DNA from: Hippasteria phrygiana
Taxonomy: Eukaryota; Echinodermata; Asteroidea; Valvatida; Goniasteridae
Direction: 5' to 3'
DNA: 64,000 nucleotides
Assembly (NCBI GenBank): GCA_037893225.1
Contig: JAZGUH010000409.1
Location: 496,001 to 560,000, forward strand
A model generated the notes under the pieces. That model was given only the letters and a program-made list of their open reading frames with translations. It ran no database searches and had not been told where the DNA came from. Position numbers and translations under genes: made by a program. Of this stretch, positions 1 to 10,808 are shown in pieces (position 1 is the first letter of the stretch; every line of letters begins with the position of its first letter).

Positions 1-724
1 TTCAAATTTGAACTGAATTTTTTGCTGGATTTGCAGCATTAGAAGAGACCATTAACCTTCCAGCTATGTTCATGTGATTCTACTGGAATAGGTTATAATA
101 GTGTTGTTTGCTGACAAAAATTATTTCAAAAAGTAGCTTGATTGACTTCTCCCTGGCAGCTAGCACTGCATGCATGTCTTTAATGAACCCTCAAGGACAT
201 GACCAAGGCCTCCAGTTGCTCCAGCCTTGGTACGATCACACAGCATTTTTTCGTTTGACCTGTATTTGGCCTAATATTGTGATGTTGGTGCAAAGGAATG
301 AGAATTAAGTTAAGCACTTGAGTCATCACATGTCGTTTGATGTAGGCTTAGTGTTATTGACCAGCATGTGTTGCATAATTGCATACTTTCAAAGCCACCT
401 AAATTAAACATTTTTTCCAGAAGATTGAACAATAATTTTTATTTGTTGAAAAGCCAGCAAAGAGAATGTCGAAGTTTTTAAATTGAAATGTGTACAAATA
501 AAGAAATCATAAATTATTTATGGGGACACCCGTTTTTTTTACCACCATATTTGATATCCAAAATATGGGATAAAGATATTGAACAATTATTGAAATATTG
601 CATATAGCCAATTGTTTTGCATTTACAATTGTTTTTTACATGTATAATGCATGCATGCCAATTTGCCAAAGGTATATACCAAGCACTAAAAAAGAAGTGA
701 ATACTTTCTCCTGCCCTTTTGTTG
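1..724. other. AT-rich DNA without recognised gene
   Basis: I see only short open frames here, with no conserved domain and no convincing exon. A pyrimidine stretch ending in tttgcag near base 36 is followed by about 12 open codons and a TGA, so a small terminal exon on + is possible but unsupported. Confidence 0.4.
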
Positions 725-739
725 AAGTTCCTACTTTGT

Positions 740-850
740 TGAAGTCCCTTTGGATGGGACATGAAGCTGAAGGTTCAATGTGTGCAGGATCAGTGCACGT
801 AAAAGAACCCAGAACACCTGTTGCAAAATTGTAGGGGTTTCCCTGGTCCT
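740..850 (+). repeat. SINE-tail-like dispersed repeat fragment
   Basis: The stretch contains a phrase (GTGCACGTAAAAGAACCC around 793-810, followed by TTGCAAAATTGTAGGGG) that resembles the conserved body or tail of invertebrate SINE-like repeats, in which a CACGTAAAAGAACCC-type word precedes a short unique part. No tRNA-like head with A and B boxes is visible directly upstream, so this would be a 5'-truncated copy. The identification rests on memory of the motif only. Confidence 0.3.
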
Positions 851-1155
851 TTTCAGCACATAGATGACCCGTTTAAAATCATCTTATTGCTGATATGGCC
901 ACAATCTATACATTCAGTTTTTGCCAATCAATATGAAACTATAGCATAGACCAAATCCCTTTACCTTGAATGTTCAGACCAGCAGTTTCAAGATAAGCCA
1001 TGTATGTAATCTTAATTATTAGGATCATAAAGAATATTTAAGCTTCCAACCAAAATGTTACGCCAAGCATTTGAAATATGTTGACTATACACTGCATATC
1101 TGCATCCTATGTCTTTGTACTATATAATCTGTCGTTAATCTTGATACCAATTTAG

Positions 1156-1880
1156 AAACGTGGGCCTTCAGAAGAAGAAAGAACAATGTTCCGGTGATGT
1201 TCTGAAATGTAGTGAAGTGCTTTACAAGAAACTATCACAAACAATTTCAATGGCTATACATGTTTTTATTTTGGAACTACATTGTATACCAAGAAGTGCT
1301 TTCTCGTGCTATCATGAACACTCCAACAGATACATTCAGCAGCATGTTGGATGGTAATTAATTGACTCCTCTATCTGGTTCTAAATGATTGGGCACTTTT
1401 TAATGAGACCCTGAAAAATACACTGTAGAAGGTGTAGGCATGCAAGCCAGATTCCTTATTTTTTGTTGTTCCAAACCATTGTATATTCTTGATTTTTCGT
1501 GATATACTCCTCAAGTTTTTACATTAGAAGTCTGTACCAGGCGTTTCATTGGACTGATATGAAATATACAGATATACTAATGAAATTTAAAGAATCAAAC
1601 TTATTTTTTTATGCTTTTTTGCCTCCTCCAGTCAACTGGACTCTAAAATGAATGAGCAATTGCATCAACTCAAATATGAACATACGCTGCAGAATACAAT
1701 AAGTAAAATCAATGAGGTACTGTACTCACCTGGTTAAAATTTCAAAGGGAAATGTCCGCCCCTTTAATTTTTGTGAGTAGCATAGTCGGAAATATGGTAC
1801 TTCCCAGAAGGTATCAAGTACGGTTATTATTTTTTAACGTGTTGTGCCAGGTTCCAGAATTGTTGTACAGGAAGCTGTAG
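1156..1880 (+). CDS. Candidate three-exon end of an unrecognised coiled-coil gene
   Basis: Three short segments behave like exons with matching phases: 1156-1193 (after tttag, donor gtgatg, leaves two bases), 1632-1716 (after a T-rich tract ending cctccag, donor gtactg, starts by completing that codon and ends in phase 0), and 1851-1880 (after ttttttaacgtgttgtgccag, nine codons then TAG). The middle exon encodes 28 residues with a strongly heptad-like, Q/E/L/K-rich sequence (QLDSKMNEQLHQLKYE...), suggesting a coiled coil. The family is not recognised. The middle exon is the best supported; the first donor is weak and the small last exon could be chance. If real, the gene continues upstream out of the window and ends here. 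Confidence 0.3.
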
Positions 1881-3468
1881 GCTGTGGAAACTTCTTACTT
1901 CCCTAGTGACTTATGTTGTGATTTTGCAACTGCCATGCATAATGCAATGTGGACACAAACAACTAAAATGCATGAAATTGAAAAAGAAAAGAAATGCTGG
2001 TTACATATACATCCTGTAGCCTCGTTGAAAATGAAAGAAAAACAAACTGTCATTGGCATTACTCCTTTATCATCGGTGTAAAACCAAAGGACACACGTAT
2101 TATAGACAAAACACATCACACAGACCTGGGAGCGATTTGCGTGAAATATAAAGGCTTAATATCTAATTGTGTTCACAATGCCATGTAATATTAATATTTT
2201 CAAAAGGCACAACATTTTGCTATAGCTGCAGTAGTACAGTGTATCTAGTATTCTCTGACCACGTGGGTGATCTATATGACAATGCTGGTGGACCAGCCAA
2301 TTGAAATATTGCATAAACATGCACTTCCTCCGTGGTTATAACAATACTTCCTTAGAAGAAAAAGACAAACTAGAGAGAGTTGGGACCCCAGAATTTGCCC
2401 TCATTAACAGTACTTCTTGAGAGTTGATTGTGTATTGTGGTGATTATTTTCTACCCGAAATTTTGGAAAAAAATGCACAAAGAAGTAGAACTGTCTGCCT
2501 ATAACATGTAGTGTATGTGCAGGCCCTTCAAAATGGTAATCTAGTAAAACGCACATATATCTGCAGGAAAGATATAAATTAAGTATAATGTGGAACATTT
2601 TCATGAAAGATATACTTTTCGTGTTCAGCAAAAATGTATAGATTTTCCTTAATACATTTTTTGTCTATTCTGGGTGTGTGCAACCCTCCCAAAAAGGCTT
2701 TTTGGTTTCGGTAGCTTCCGCGCATCAAATGCACAAAAAGATTTATTGTCGGGTCGCAAATAATTCGGTGTTTGTAGAGTAATCATTCGATAAAGCATGA
2801 GGTTCTTTTTTTATTAATGTCTTAGTCATAAGTAAATAACTTTTCTATGGATAGAAACATTTTTTTAGGAAAGTTGTTTTTTTCTGGGTCAAACTCGGAC
2901 AGTATATCTTTAAAGGTGCGGCCAGGAACCACTTTAGTTCTACATAATACCATCGGCATGTATTCTACCTTTTTCTGAAATGTAAGTTTTTTTTTACAGT
3001 CTAGAGGTTGTTAACAGATGGATCTCAGGTGTATAATAATGTCCACGTTAATCTGAAGACACTCGAAGTTTACTTTTACGATCAAAGAATATTTTACATG
3101 ATCCGATTTTTATGGCTTTTATTCTATTGTTGAGCTAGAAACCTATATAGAACAATTTAATCGTGCAGCTGTTTTCTGCTTTGTAGTCTGTCAAAAATGG
3201 TTCATTCATTATGTTTGTGTCATTAATTAGTGATCAAGGCAATCACTGTTAACTATTCTGTTTAAAATGTATCGCATGGGAACAACCATTTGGAAAGGGA
3301 TACTTGAATGTTCAGATAGTGTTTGTCCTGTCTATTATAGAGATATTGTGTGCCTAATCAATTATTAGTGCAAACTGTGGATAATTTAAAACCATTAATA
3401 AATCGCAGAACTTGAGAACATTTGTCAAATGTTTTAAATTTAGCTGATTTAATTACACTACGAGGTGC
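1881..3468. other. AT-rich DNA without recognised gene
   Basis: No conserved coding frame, RNA gene or paired terminal repeat was found. An open stretch after cttccttag at about 2355-2406 (E-E-K-D-K-L-E-R-V-G) looks exon-like but has no clean GT donor and does not fit the phase of the upstream candidate exons. Confidence 0.4.
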
Positions 3469-4014
3469 GATCAAAAAGTTCCGAGACTGCGCCTATAACA
3501 GCAAAAACCGTACGTGATTTAAATATGGCCGCCATCCCCTTCAAAGTAGTACCCTCGTGCAGCGATACACCGCTCCCAGCGCTCATGCCACACACTTAGA
3601 ACGCTCCCTGAAAATCCCATTCCGTAAGCGCGTCAAGCACCATCTGCGATTCTCGCTGGATCTCCTCCACAGTGTCAAAACGGCGACCCTTTAGCTTGAA
3701 CTTCATTTTGGGGAACAGAAAGAAGTCGCAGGGAGCAAAATCCGGCGAGTAGGAGGTGGGGAGCGACGATTGTGTCGTTGCGGGCGAGAAACTCGCGCGT
3801 TTTCAACGTGCTGTGACCAGGCGCGTTGTCATGTTGGCGCACCCAGTTGTCAGCGCGCCACAGTTCAGGCCGTTTGCGCCGAATGTTCTCCCTCAGACGA
3901 CTCAGAACAGTGCAGCAGAACTCAGCATTGACAGTATGACCCTGGGGGAGGAATTCACGGTGCACAACCCTGCGAATGTCAAAGAAAACGATCGCATGCT
4001 ACTGACCCTTAGGT
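3469..4014 (-). mobile_element. mariner-type transposon remnant
   Basis: The left boundary starts with an end typical of mariner elements (ACGAGGTGCGATCAAAAAG, directly after a TA), which is the downstream terminus of an element on the minus strand. Inward lies transposase coding sequence. The other terminus is missing: at about 4015 the sequence changes abruptly into a tandem array of unrelated repeats. It is therefore a 5'-truncated, dead copy. Confidence 0.8.
3560..4010 (-). pseudogene. Broken mariner transposase, C-terminal half
   Basis: On the minus strand the frame reads V-F-F-D-I then V-H-R-E-F-L-P-Q-G, followed by the block with HDNAPGHS, which holds the second catalytic aspartate of mariner DDE/D transposases. 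A frameshift after about I-V-A-P-H moves the third-aspartate block (SPDFAPCDFFLF) into another frame, and a premature TAA occurs near 3598 before the family's usual C-terminal end. The N-terminal DNA-binding region and first aspartate are absent. Mariner transposases cut and paste their element at TA sites; this copy cannot. Confidence 0.8.
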
Positions 4015-4990
4015 GACCTTTCACCAACAAGTTTGACAATCCCAGATGAAGTTCGGCTTTGGGAGGGATGCTTCTGACCCATTTTTAATGAAATCGGCTA
4101 AAGAACATAAAAGAAAATGCATTTTGTATGTTTCAATACAATGACCACTACTGACCAGCTTTGGCCCAGTTCTGTGAACACCACATACGGGGCTCTGGAC
4201 AGGGATGCATCTGACGAAGTTGGGCTGAAATCGCCATAAGAATGTAAGAGAAGAATGATTTTGTAATTTTTCGCAAATTGACCCCTGCTGACCAGTTGGT
4301 GACCTTTGACCCCAAACTTTGAATACCCCCAGAGGGAGCTTAGGCCAGGGATGTGTTTGACCAGGTTCGGCTAAAATTGACATAAGCTTCGAGGAAAAGA
4401 AGCATTTTTTGTGGGCGTTTCCATGTTTCCATAAAATAACCACTGAGTGGCCACTACCTGAAACCTACTAAAATGATGTACGGGGTATAGGCTAAGCATG
4501 TACTTGACGAAAAATTGTTCAAAACAGGTGAGGAATGTTGGCAAAAATGTGTTTCACCCGTTTCAGTAGAATAAAAGGACCCCTACTGACCATTAGGTGA
4601 CCATTGGCCAAATTCTGTGTACAACACATACATGTACTAGTATGAGGCTTGGTCCAAAGATGTAACTGACCAAGTTTGACATTAATTGGACCAAGACTGT
4701 GGGAGAAGCATTTCGGAATTTTGAAGAAAATGACCCCTGCTGACCATCATGCTGGTGACTTAAGATAGTACTCAAGTCAAGGAAGATCCTGTCCAAATTT
4801 GGCTAAAATCGGTGAAGGATTTTGGCAGATATAGCATTTTTTGTGAGCGTTTGCCTGAAGAGAGAAAGAACTAGAAGTGATTGGTGCTCGGAGAGTATGA
4901 CCCTTAGTCGTCGGTGTTTGACGAAGGTCATGCACTTTCATGTGATTACGTTTTTTGTTGTTTTGTAGATTAGCATTTTTTTTATTTACA
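4015..4990. repeat. Tandem array of degenerate ~120-155 bp units, left half
   Basis: Units begin with variants of ATGACCCCTGCTGACCA and contain GACCTTTGACCC, a CCAAGTTTGGCTGAAAT-like word and AGAAGCATTTT. Unit starts are near 4141, 4277, 4434, 4573 and 4727, so spacing varies from about 135 to 157 bp. The same units continue at 8.53-9.26 kb, showing that the LINE between them is a later insertion. The repeated openness of minus-strand frames here is a by-product of the repeat and not evidence of a gene. Confidence 0.8.
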
Positions 4991-5343
4991 GGACGGTCGC
5001 AGTAACTACAATTTATTTATTTATTTATTACATTTCTTTACCCAGGGTATGCCCAAACAGTTTAAAACTGGTTTCCATTGGGGCCCTGCATATTATTAGT
5101 TAAAACTGAATATTTACACATTCATACAAAATATTTAAACAAATACAATAATGTTTACACAAATAAATAAATTTTCTGTTAACTTTTCAACTCTCCAGAA
5201 GCCTATTCCTGATATACGGGATGGGCGAAAAACCCGCGAAAAAACCTTCAAGGGTGAAAAACAAGGGGAAATTCCCATCCGGCTCCAAAGTATTTTGGCA
5301 ACCAAGTTTATAACTCCGCAGATCAGCGTAAATGACAGAAATA

Positions 5344-7725
5344 TCACTGATAGATGGCTTTACGTAGCTCCGATTTAAATGTACTTAAGGAGTTTATGGT
5401 TCTCATTTGTTCAGGCAGATTATTCCATATACTGGCACCACTCACAGCGAAACTTGTCACGTAGCATTCCTTTTTGGCGAAAGGAACTTTCAGTGCCATT
5501 TGGGTCGATTGTCGTGTTTCACGAATCACTGTAAGTGGTGTGAACAGATTTGTCATGTACAAAGGAGTCATTTTGTTAAGGCTTTTGAAAACAAAGATAG
5601 CCTTTTTGGACTGAACTCTTTCTTTAAAAGGAATCCAATTTAGTCTGGCAAACATATCAGCTGATGAGGGGGTGAGGGAGGTACATTTAAGGATTATCCG
5701 TGCGGCTCTTTTTAGACATTTGTTGAGGGTATTGTCGTGAGATATGTACCTTCCTCCCCACACCGTACAACAATACTCTAAAGATGGCATAACTAAACTT
5801 ACAAAGAGTGTGTGCAGGCTGCTTTGGGGAACGTAATCACGAATTCTGTTTAACACACCAAATTTAGACGAAACAGTCTTCCTTACGTATTCAACATGTG
5901 TACCCCAACTTAATGTTTCATCAACAACTACACCCAAGCATTTACAATATTTCACTTTTTCGATAACCTTATCAGCAATGCACACGTTCAGGTCGACGTT
6001 GGATATTTTCTGCCTTGAACCAATAAGCATACATTTGGTTTTGTTGGCATTTAATGCTAGTTTGTTTCTTAGGCACCAGTTGTGAATACTAGCAAGAGCT
6101 ACATTTAAGTTCCTTTCTATTTCGTTAATACTAGAGGAGCTACACGTTAACGTGGAGTCATCTGCATACATAAATAAATTGCAATTTTGGGGTATACAAG
6201 ATGGAAAATCACTACTATAAACAATGAATAAAAGTGGCCCTAAGATCGACCCTTGTGGAACGCCTATGTCTGTGGGCAAGACCTTCGATATTGTGCCCTT
6301 AATATTTACAGACTGACTACGACCGCCTAGGTACGACTTAAACCAATTAATTACAGAAGATGACAAATTCAGCTTCTTCAATTTGCCTAGTAGGATTACA
6401 TGATCCACACAATCAAAAGCTTTACTGAGATCTATGAACACGCTACCTGTAACTTTACCTTGCTCCATAGCCTCAAAACACTTGTTTGTTAAATCGTGTA
6501 GAGTGCTTTCAGTTGAGTGTAAGGGTCTAAATCCCGATTGGCAACTAGGTAACAAATTGTTATCATCGAGGTAGTTATATACTGCCGAGTGCACCCATCT
6601 TTCTAGAATCTTAGAGATAATTGGCAGTATAGAAATAGGCCGATAATTACTTGTACTACATTTATCTCCTCCCTTGTGAATTGGTGTTACCAAGGCGTGT
6701 CTCCAATCTTTAGGGTATTGCTCGCATCTTATGGAGAGGTTAAAAATATAAGTTAAAGATTTAGTAATATAAGGAGAAGCAATTTTAATCATTTTAACAC
6801 TGATGCCATCCGGACCTGTTGCTTTCCCAACCGACATGGATGATATTTGCTTTTGAACGAACTCTTCTGTAATATTAGGTACAGTGCATTCTTCAAGTTC
6901 ATCCAGAGAATCAACGATAGAGGCGTAGGTATCATTGTTTTCAAGTTCGCCCGATGGGCAATTTCTAGCTGTACGTTTTCCTATTGTAGAAAAGTGTTCA
7001 TTTAATGTATCAGCAATGTCAGTGGGATCGTCAATATTTTCTCCATTTGGGGAAGTGATAGAATTTGGAGCAATTTTCTGTTTCTTAGGAAGTACCTCCT
7101 TTAGCTTTTTCCATAGCATAGATGAATTGCTTTTATTTTCTTCTATGGCTGATGTATAGTATTCACTCTTCTTAGTGCGGATTTTATTAGTTACATTGTT
7201 CCGCAGCTTTTTGTAAGAGTCCCAATCGATCTGTGAGCCTGAGCGTTTTGCGATTTTGTGTGCACGATCCCGCTGTCTCATAAGTTTAAGAATTTCGCAA
7301 TCGAGCCAAGGTAAAGAGGCACCCCGAATACGTTTAGTTTTGATTGGTGCATGAAAGTTAATAATACTCATAAATATGGAGTGCCATTTGCACAACGCTT
7401 CATCAACATCATAAGAGTCTAGTACATCTTGCCATGGTGCATTAAGGAGGTCGTCTTTAAATGCATCATTGTCTATATTTGTAAGACATCGAAAATTTAT
7501 TGAGCGACCTTTAATTTTTGGTGTTTTCCAACTATGTTGACCATAAACAAGATAATGGTCACTGATTAGGACTGGTAATACACCACATTCCTTTATTAGC
7601 TCTGGATGGGAGCTGAAAATGAGATCGATTATTGTTTGAGTGGACTCAGTGACCCGTGTTGAGTCATGTATGAGTTGCGCCAATTGGAATAAACCAAAAC
7701 AAGAAATAATTGGGTTTGAGTTCAT
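5344..7725 (-). pseudogene. LINE pol: endonuclease end, reverse transcriptase, C-terminal domain
   Basis: A 793-codon open frame. The first ~60 residues are the end of the endonuclease, including the catalytic SDH (V-L-I-S-D-H). Reverse transcriptase follows: the K-A-T-G-P-D-G-I block near residue 300, motif A as SVFIDLSKAFDCVDH near residue 435, PQGSILGPLLF near 490, and the catalytic YADD near residue 519. The C-terminal third ends with the S-G-A-S-I-W-N-N-L-P block seen in CR1-type elements. The enzyme primes cDNA synthesis on nicked target DNA. The frame lacks its own start because a small indel at 7738-7742 separates it from the upstream endonuclease frame, which is why I call it a pseudogene although the RT core looks intact. 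Confidence 0.85.
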
Positions 7726-7739
7726 ACTATCATCGTCAA

Positions 7740-8270
7740 CTAATTAAAGTCCCCAGTTGCAATAATTTCTTTACATTCACAGGAGGCCTTATTAATAATA
7801 TCACTTAGTTTATCAATGAATTCAACAGAGCTTGAAGGTGGCCTATAAATAGAACTAATAAGCACAGGCTGTCTTTGTTTACACTTAATTTCAACCCATA
7901 TGCACTCGACATCATCTGTTTCAAGATCCTCACGACGAGTGAAAGTTAAATTGTTTCGGATGTACATGGCAACCCCACCACCATGTCGGTTCCTGTCTTT
8001 TCTGACAATGGACAAATTTGGTAATGTGATTTCATCGTCGGAGATTGAGGCATTGCAGAAAGTTTCATTTAGACAGATGATATCGAATGGATTTGTAGAC
8101 ATTAAAATTTTGAATTGGTCAAATTTGTTTATTAAACTTCTTACATTAAGATGGGCGAAAGAGAATCCTCCGGAGCTTCGGTTGTAGATAACGCCATCTG
8201 TTAAGTCTATCGTAGATTTTTGCCTTGTGGATTGAGCAGCTCTCTGACCGTTTTTAGGTATTGGTTCCAT
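7740..8270 (-). pseudogene. LINE pol N-terminus: apurinic-type endonuclease
   Basis: A 176-codon frame starting at ATG 8270. It contains the expected endonuclease landmarks in order: H-L-N-V-R-S-L (active-site N), L-N-E-T-F (active-site E), G-G-V-A-M-Y, Y-R-P-P and G-D-F-N (active-site D and N). The frame stops immediately after GDFN at TAG (7742-7740); the continuation with V-D-D-D-S and the SDH motif lies in the next frame of the 5344-7725 ORF. A shift of one net base separates two otherwise continuous halves. Its role is nicking the target DNA for target-primed reverse transcription. Confidence 0.85.
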
Positions 8271-8521
8271 TCCTGGCCTCGATAGTGTGTCTGGGTTAGT
8301 GGCTGACGGAGATGGGTTGGATGCTGTTTTTGATACGGGTGTGGGTAGTACTGATTTGCCATTTGAAAACCCGTCGGGACATCACGATTCGCTGCAGCCC
8401 GCTCCTTCACGACATCAGAGTACAAGGTCTTGCCGAACGGGGTCCTCTGGTGTGTGATGCGGCTAGCAGTGGTCTTATGCGGTCCTGCGACGTGTTGAAC
8501 TCCAAATTGTGTGTTTCTCAT
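8207..8521 (-). pseudogene. C-terminal piece of a LINE ORF1-like frame
   Basis: A 104-codon frame that overlaps the endonuclease frame by 64 bp and is cut off at the array boundary near 8525. The residues are Q/H/P/T-rich and basic with no zinc-knuckle or RRM that I can see. Its position directly 5' of pol suggests the tail of ORF1, which in CR1-type elements encodes an RNA-binding protein, but no domain supports that assignment; it could instead be the N-terminal part of ORF2 in a shifted frame. Confidence 0.45.
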
Positions 8522-8525
8522 ATAA

Positions 8526-9265
8526 AATGGGTCAGAGGTTGTTCAGAAACGTTTTCTGCAGTTTTCATGGAAACGACCGCTGCTGACCGCTAAGTGACCC
8601 TTGGCCTAAATCTGCAAAACAAAACACATTAGGAGCTGGTAACAAACTGACCAAGACTTGAGAAAAGAGTATTTTGCACATTTGCCAGAAATGACCACTA
8701 CTGAGTGACCTTTGACCCAAATCTGCCAAGACCCTATATAGAGCTTGAACAAGGAGGCTTTTTACCAAGTACGGGTGAAATCGGATAAAAAATGTGGCAA
8801 AAGAAGCCGCTTTTTTATTTTCACCAAATGACCGCTAGCGACCACTACATTGTAGGTGACCTTTGGCCAAATTCTGTGTACATCCTTTCTGCAACTGACC
8901 AAGTTTGGCTGTCATCGAATGAAGACTGTGGGAGAAGAAGCATTTTGTAATTTTCAATAAAATGAACCCTAGTGACCAGTAGGTGACTTTTGACCCCGAT
9001 CTGACCACACCCCATATGAAGCTTGGGTCATTTGTCAATATGGCCAAGTGTGGTTGAAATCGGACAAAGCGTTTGGGAGAAAAAGCATTTTAAAGGATCA
9101 ATAGAAAGAAGAACTACATGTAGAGCAGGATCACGAAGCACAAATATCAGCCGGTGGTCAGTATACTGACCACTACATGACATTTGCCCCAACCCGCAAA
9201 CAGTGCACACGAAACCTACTAGAAGCCCATAACTGACAAAGTTTAGTTAAATTATCTTGCGTCTG
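8526..9265. repeat. Tandem array of degenerate ~120-140 bp units, right half
   Basis: This continues the array of 4.0-5.0 kb with unit starts near 8566, 8688, 8826 and 8958, each opening with AAATGACCACTACTGA-like sequence and carrying AGTTTGGCTGTCATCG-like and AGAAGAAGCATTTTG words. It ends where the gypsy element begins at about 9265. Confidence 0.8.
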
Positions 9266-9386
9266 AAATTCAGGTTTTTTAAATGAATGCTTGAATAACG
9301 TACATTGGCGCAGCCATTACAGTCAGCAGTCAGCATTCTGGCGAGCTTTCTCTTGCTTCTATGCTGCTCGGTCGCGAACTGCAGAA

Positions 9387-10174
9387 TCATCCACCTGTCC
9401 TGGAGTGAAGTCGCGAAGGGTCATTTTTGTGATCATTTTCCTGTTGTGAAGCAGTTCGGCTGGAGACTTGCCTGTAGTTTGGTGTGGAGTAGATCTGTAG
9501 GCTGTCAAGGGTTCTATATACCGTCGCTGTTTTCCATGGTTTCCGCTCCAATGTAGCGATTTGAAGGGTTTGTTTCAGAACACGGTTCCAGCGTTCAACT
9601 TCGCCGTTTGCCCGTGGGTAGTACAGGAAGGATTTCAGATGTTTAATACCAAGATTGTGCAGGAAATTCTGAAATTCAACTGCCACAAACTGTGAACCGT
9701 TGTCCGAAACCAGTTCTTGGGAGAGATCTTATCTAGCGAATATGGCTGACAGCATATTAATGATGGTACGCGATGTAACTTGACAGGCGAAAGCCACCTC
9801 GGGCCATTTGCTGTAGTAGTCGATATAATGGCGTACTGGTACTCTCTCACAGCGCTCTCAAAGGGACCTGTGATATCGATGGCCAGTTTTTGCCATGGCC
9901 CCTGTGGAAGTAGAACCGGTTGCATAGGAGCATTTCGAGTACGTGCAGTCTTGTCGCTTGACTGACATGAAATGCATTTGCGTATGATGTCTTCCACCAT
10001 TTTATCCATGGTGGGCCACCAGTAGCAGTCCCGTAGCCGTTGCTTGTAGTGGACGATGCCCTTGTGAGCCTCATGAGCCAAAGTGACGAGGCGTCGTCGC
10101 AATGTAGGAGGAATGACAAATCTGTCGCCGCGCATGAGGCAATTGTCCACAATACAAAGTTCATCGCGAATCAT
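9387..10174 (-). pseudogene. gypsy integrase
   Basis: The N-terminal zinc-binding region shows H-E-A-H-K-G and C-I-S-C-Q-S-S-D-K (HHCC pattern), followed by the first catalytic aspartate in L-A-I-D-I-T-G-P-F. The frame then degrades: the second aspartate block (LVSDNGSQF) is readable around 9680-9735 in another frame, and the glutamate region reads P-R-A-N-G-E-V-E-R-W-N-R (9650-9585). The order and spacing fit a retroviral-type DDE integrase that inserts the cDNA copy. At least one frameshift near 9730 breaks it. Confidence 0.85.
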
Positions 10175-10339
10175 GAGCGTAGCGAAGTGTCCACACGCTT
10201 TTTGTGTGGCCAGCCATTCACCACATAGTTCCTGACTTGCTGGAATGTGCTATCCGAGTGTGTCGCGTTCTGGAGGTCTGACTTGCTGACCGTATAATTT
10301 GCCAGCAGTGTGTTAATGGACTGGATAATAACTTCATCC

Positions 10340-10805
10340 TCAGAGAGGAAGTCGCGACATGGCATCAGCTACCACATTATGTACTCCAGCGCGATATTCA
10401 ACTGTGTAATTGAACCGCATAAGGCGTGTTGCCCAACGCGCGATTCGCATGGATTGACTACCTGATCCCCGAGATGAAAGTAGCGTTGTGAGCGATTTGT
10501 GATCTGTCCGGAGTTCGAAGAATCGACCCCACAAGTATTAATTTGAACCATTTTCACACGCCCACACGCAGGATAGGGCTTCTTTTTCTCACACAGAGTA
10601 ATTACGCGATGCAAAGGCAATGGGGAACTCGCGGTTGTCCTTCACTTGTAGGAGTACAGCACCAATGCCATACGCTGAAGCATCTGTCGACACGATGAGA
10701 GGCACGCCTGGATCGAATAACTGAAGCGTAACGCTTTGAGCAATGTGCTCCTTGACAGCCTCGAAGCTGTGTTGTGCACTGTCTGTCCAGACGAATTTTG
10801 CACCC
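10340..10805 (-). pseudogene. gypsy RT connection and RNase H
   Basis: Minus-strand frames read K-F-V-W-T-D-S-A-Q-H-S-F, then D-P-G-V-P-L-I-V-S-T-D-A-S (the RNase H-start aspartate), G-I-G-A-V-L-L-Q and further down L-R-T-D-H-K-S-L and A-D-A-M-S-R-L-P. These are the standard landmarks of the gypsy RNase H that removes the RNA template. The stretch is split by small shifts (between about 10640 and 10540), and its upstream neighbour in RT lies on the far side of the TIR element at 10809-11536. Confidence 0.85.
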
Positions 10806-10808
10806 TAA

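Larger units (their letters stand above)
5010..8525 (-). mobile_element. CR1-like non-LTR retrotransposon (LINE), 5'-truncated
   Basis: A minus-strand LINE inserted in the tandem array. From its 5' end (right) it holds the tail of an ORF1-like frame (8521-8207), an apurinic-type endonuclease (8270-7740), reverse transcriptase plus C-terminal domain (7725-5344), a 3' UTR of about 330 bp and a short AATA-type microsatellite tail (plus strand atttatttatttatta at 5014-5029). A short repeat tail instead of long poly(A), plus the C-terminal block after the RT, point to the CR1/jockey group. Apart from one frameshift the pol region is open, so the insertion is fairly young. Confidence 0.85.

Noticed and set aside
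2355..2410. Additional exon E-E-K-D-K-L-E-R-V-G
   Set aside because: No proper GT donor follows and its phase does not match the upstream candidate exons.
4021..4796. 140- and 67-codon minus-strand frames
   Set aside because: They fall in the degenerate tandem array and differ between units; no conserved protein emerges.
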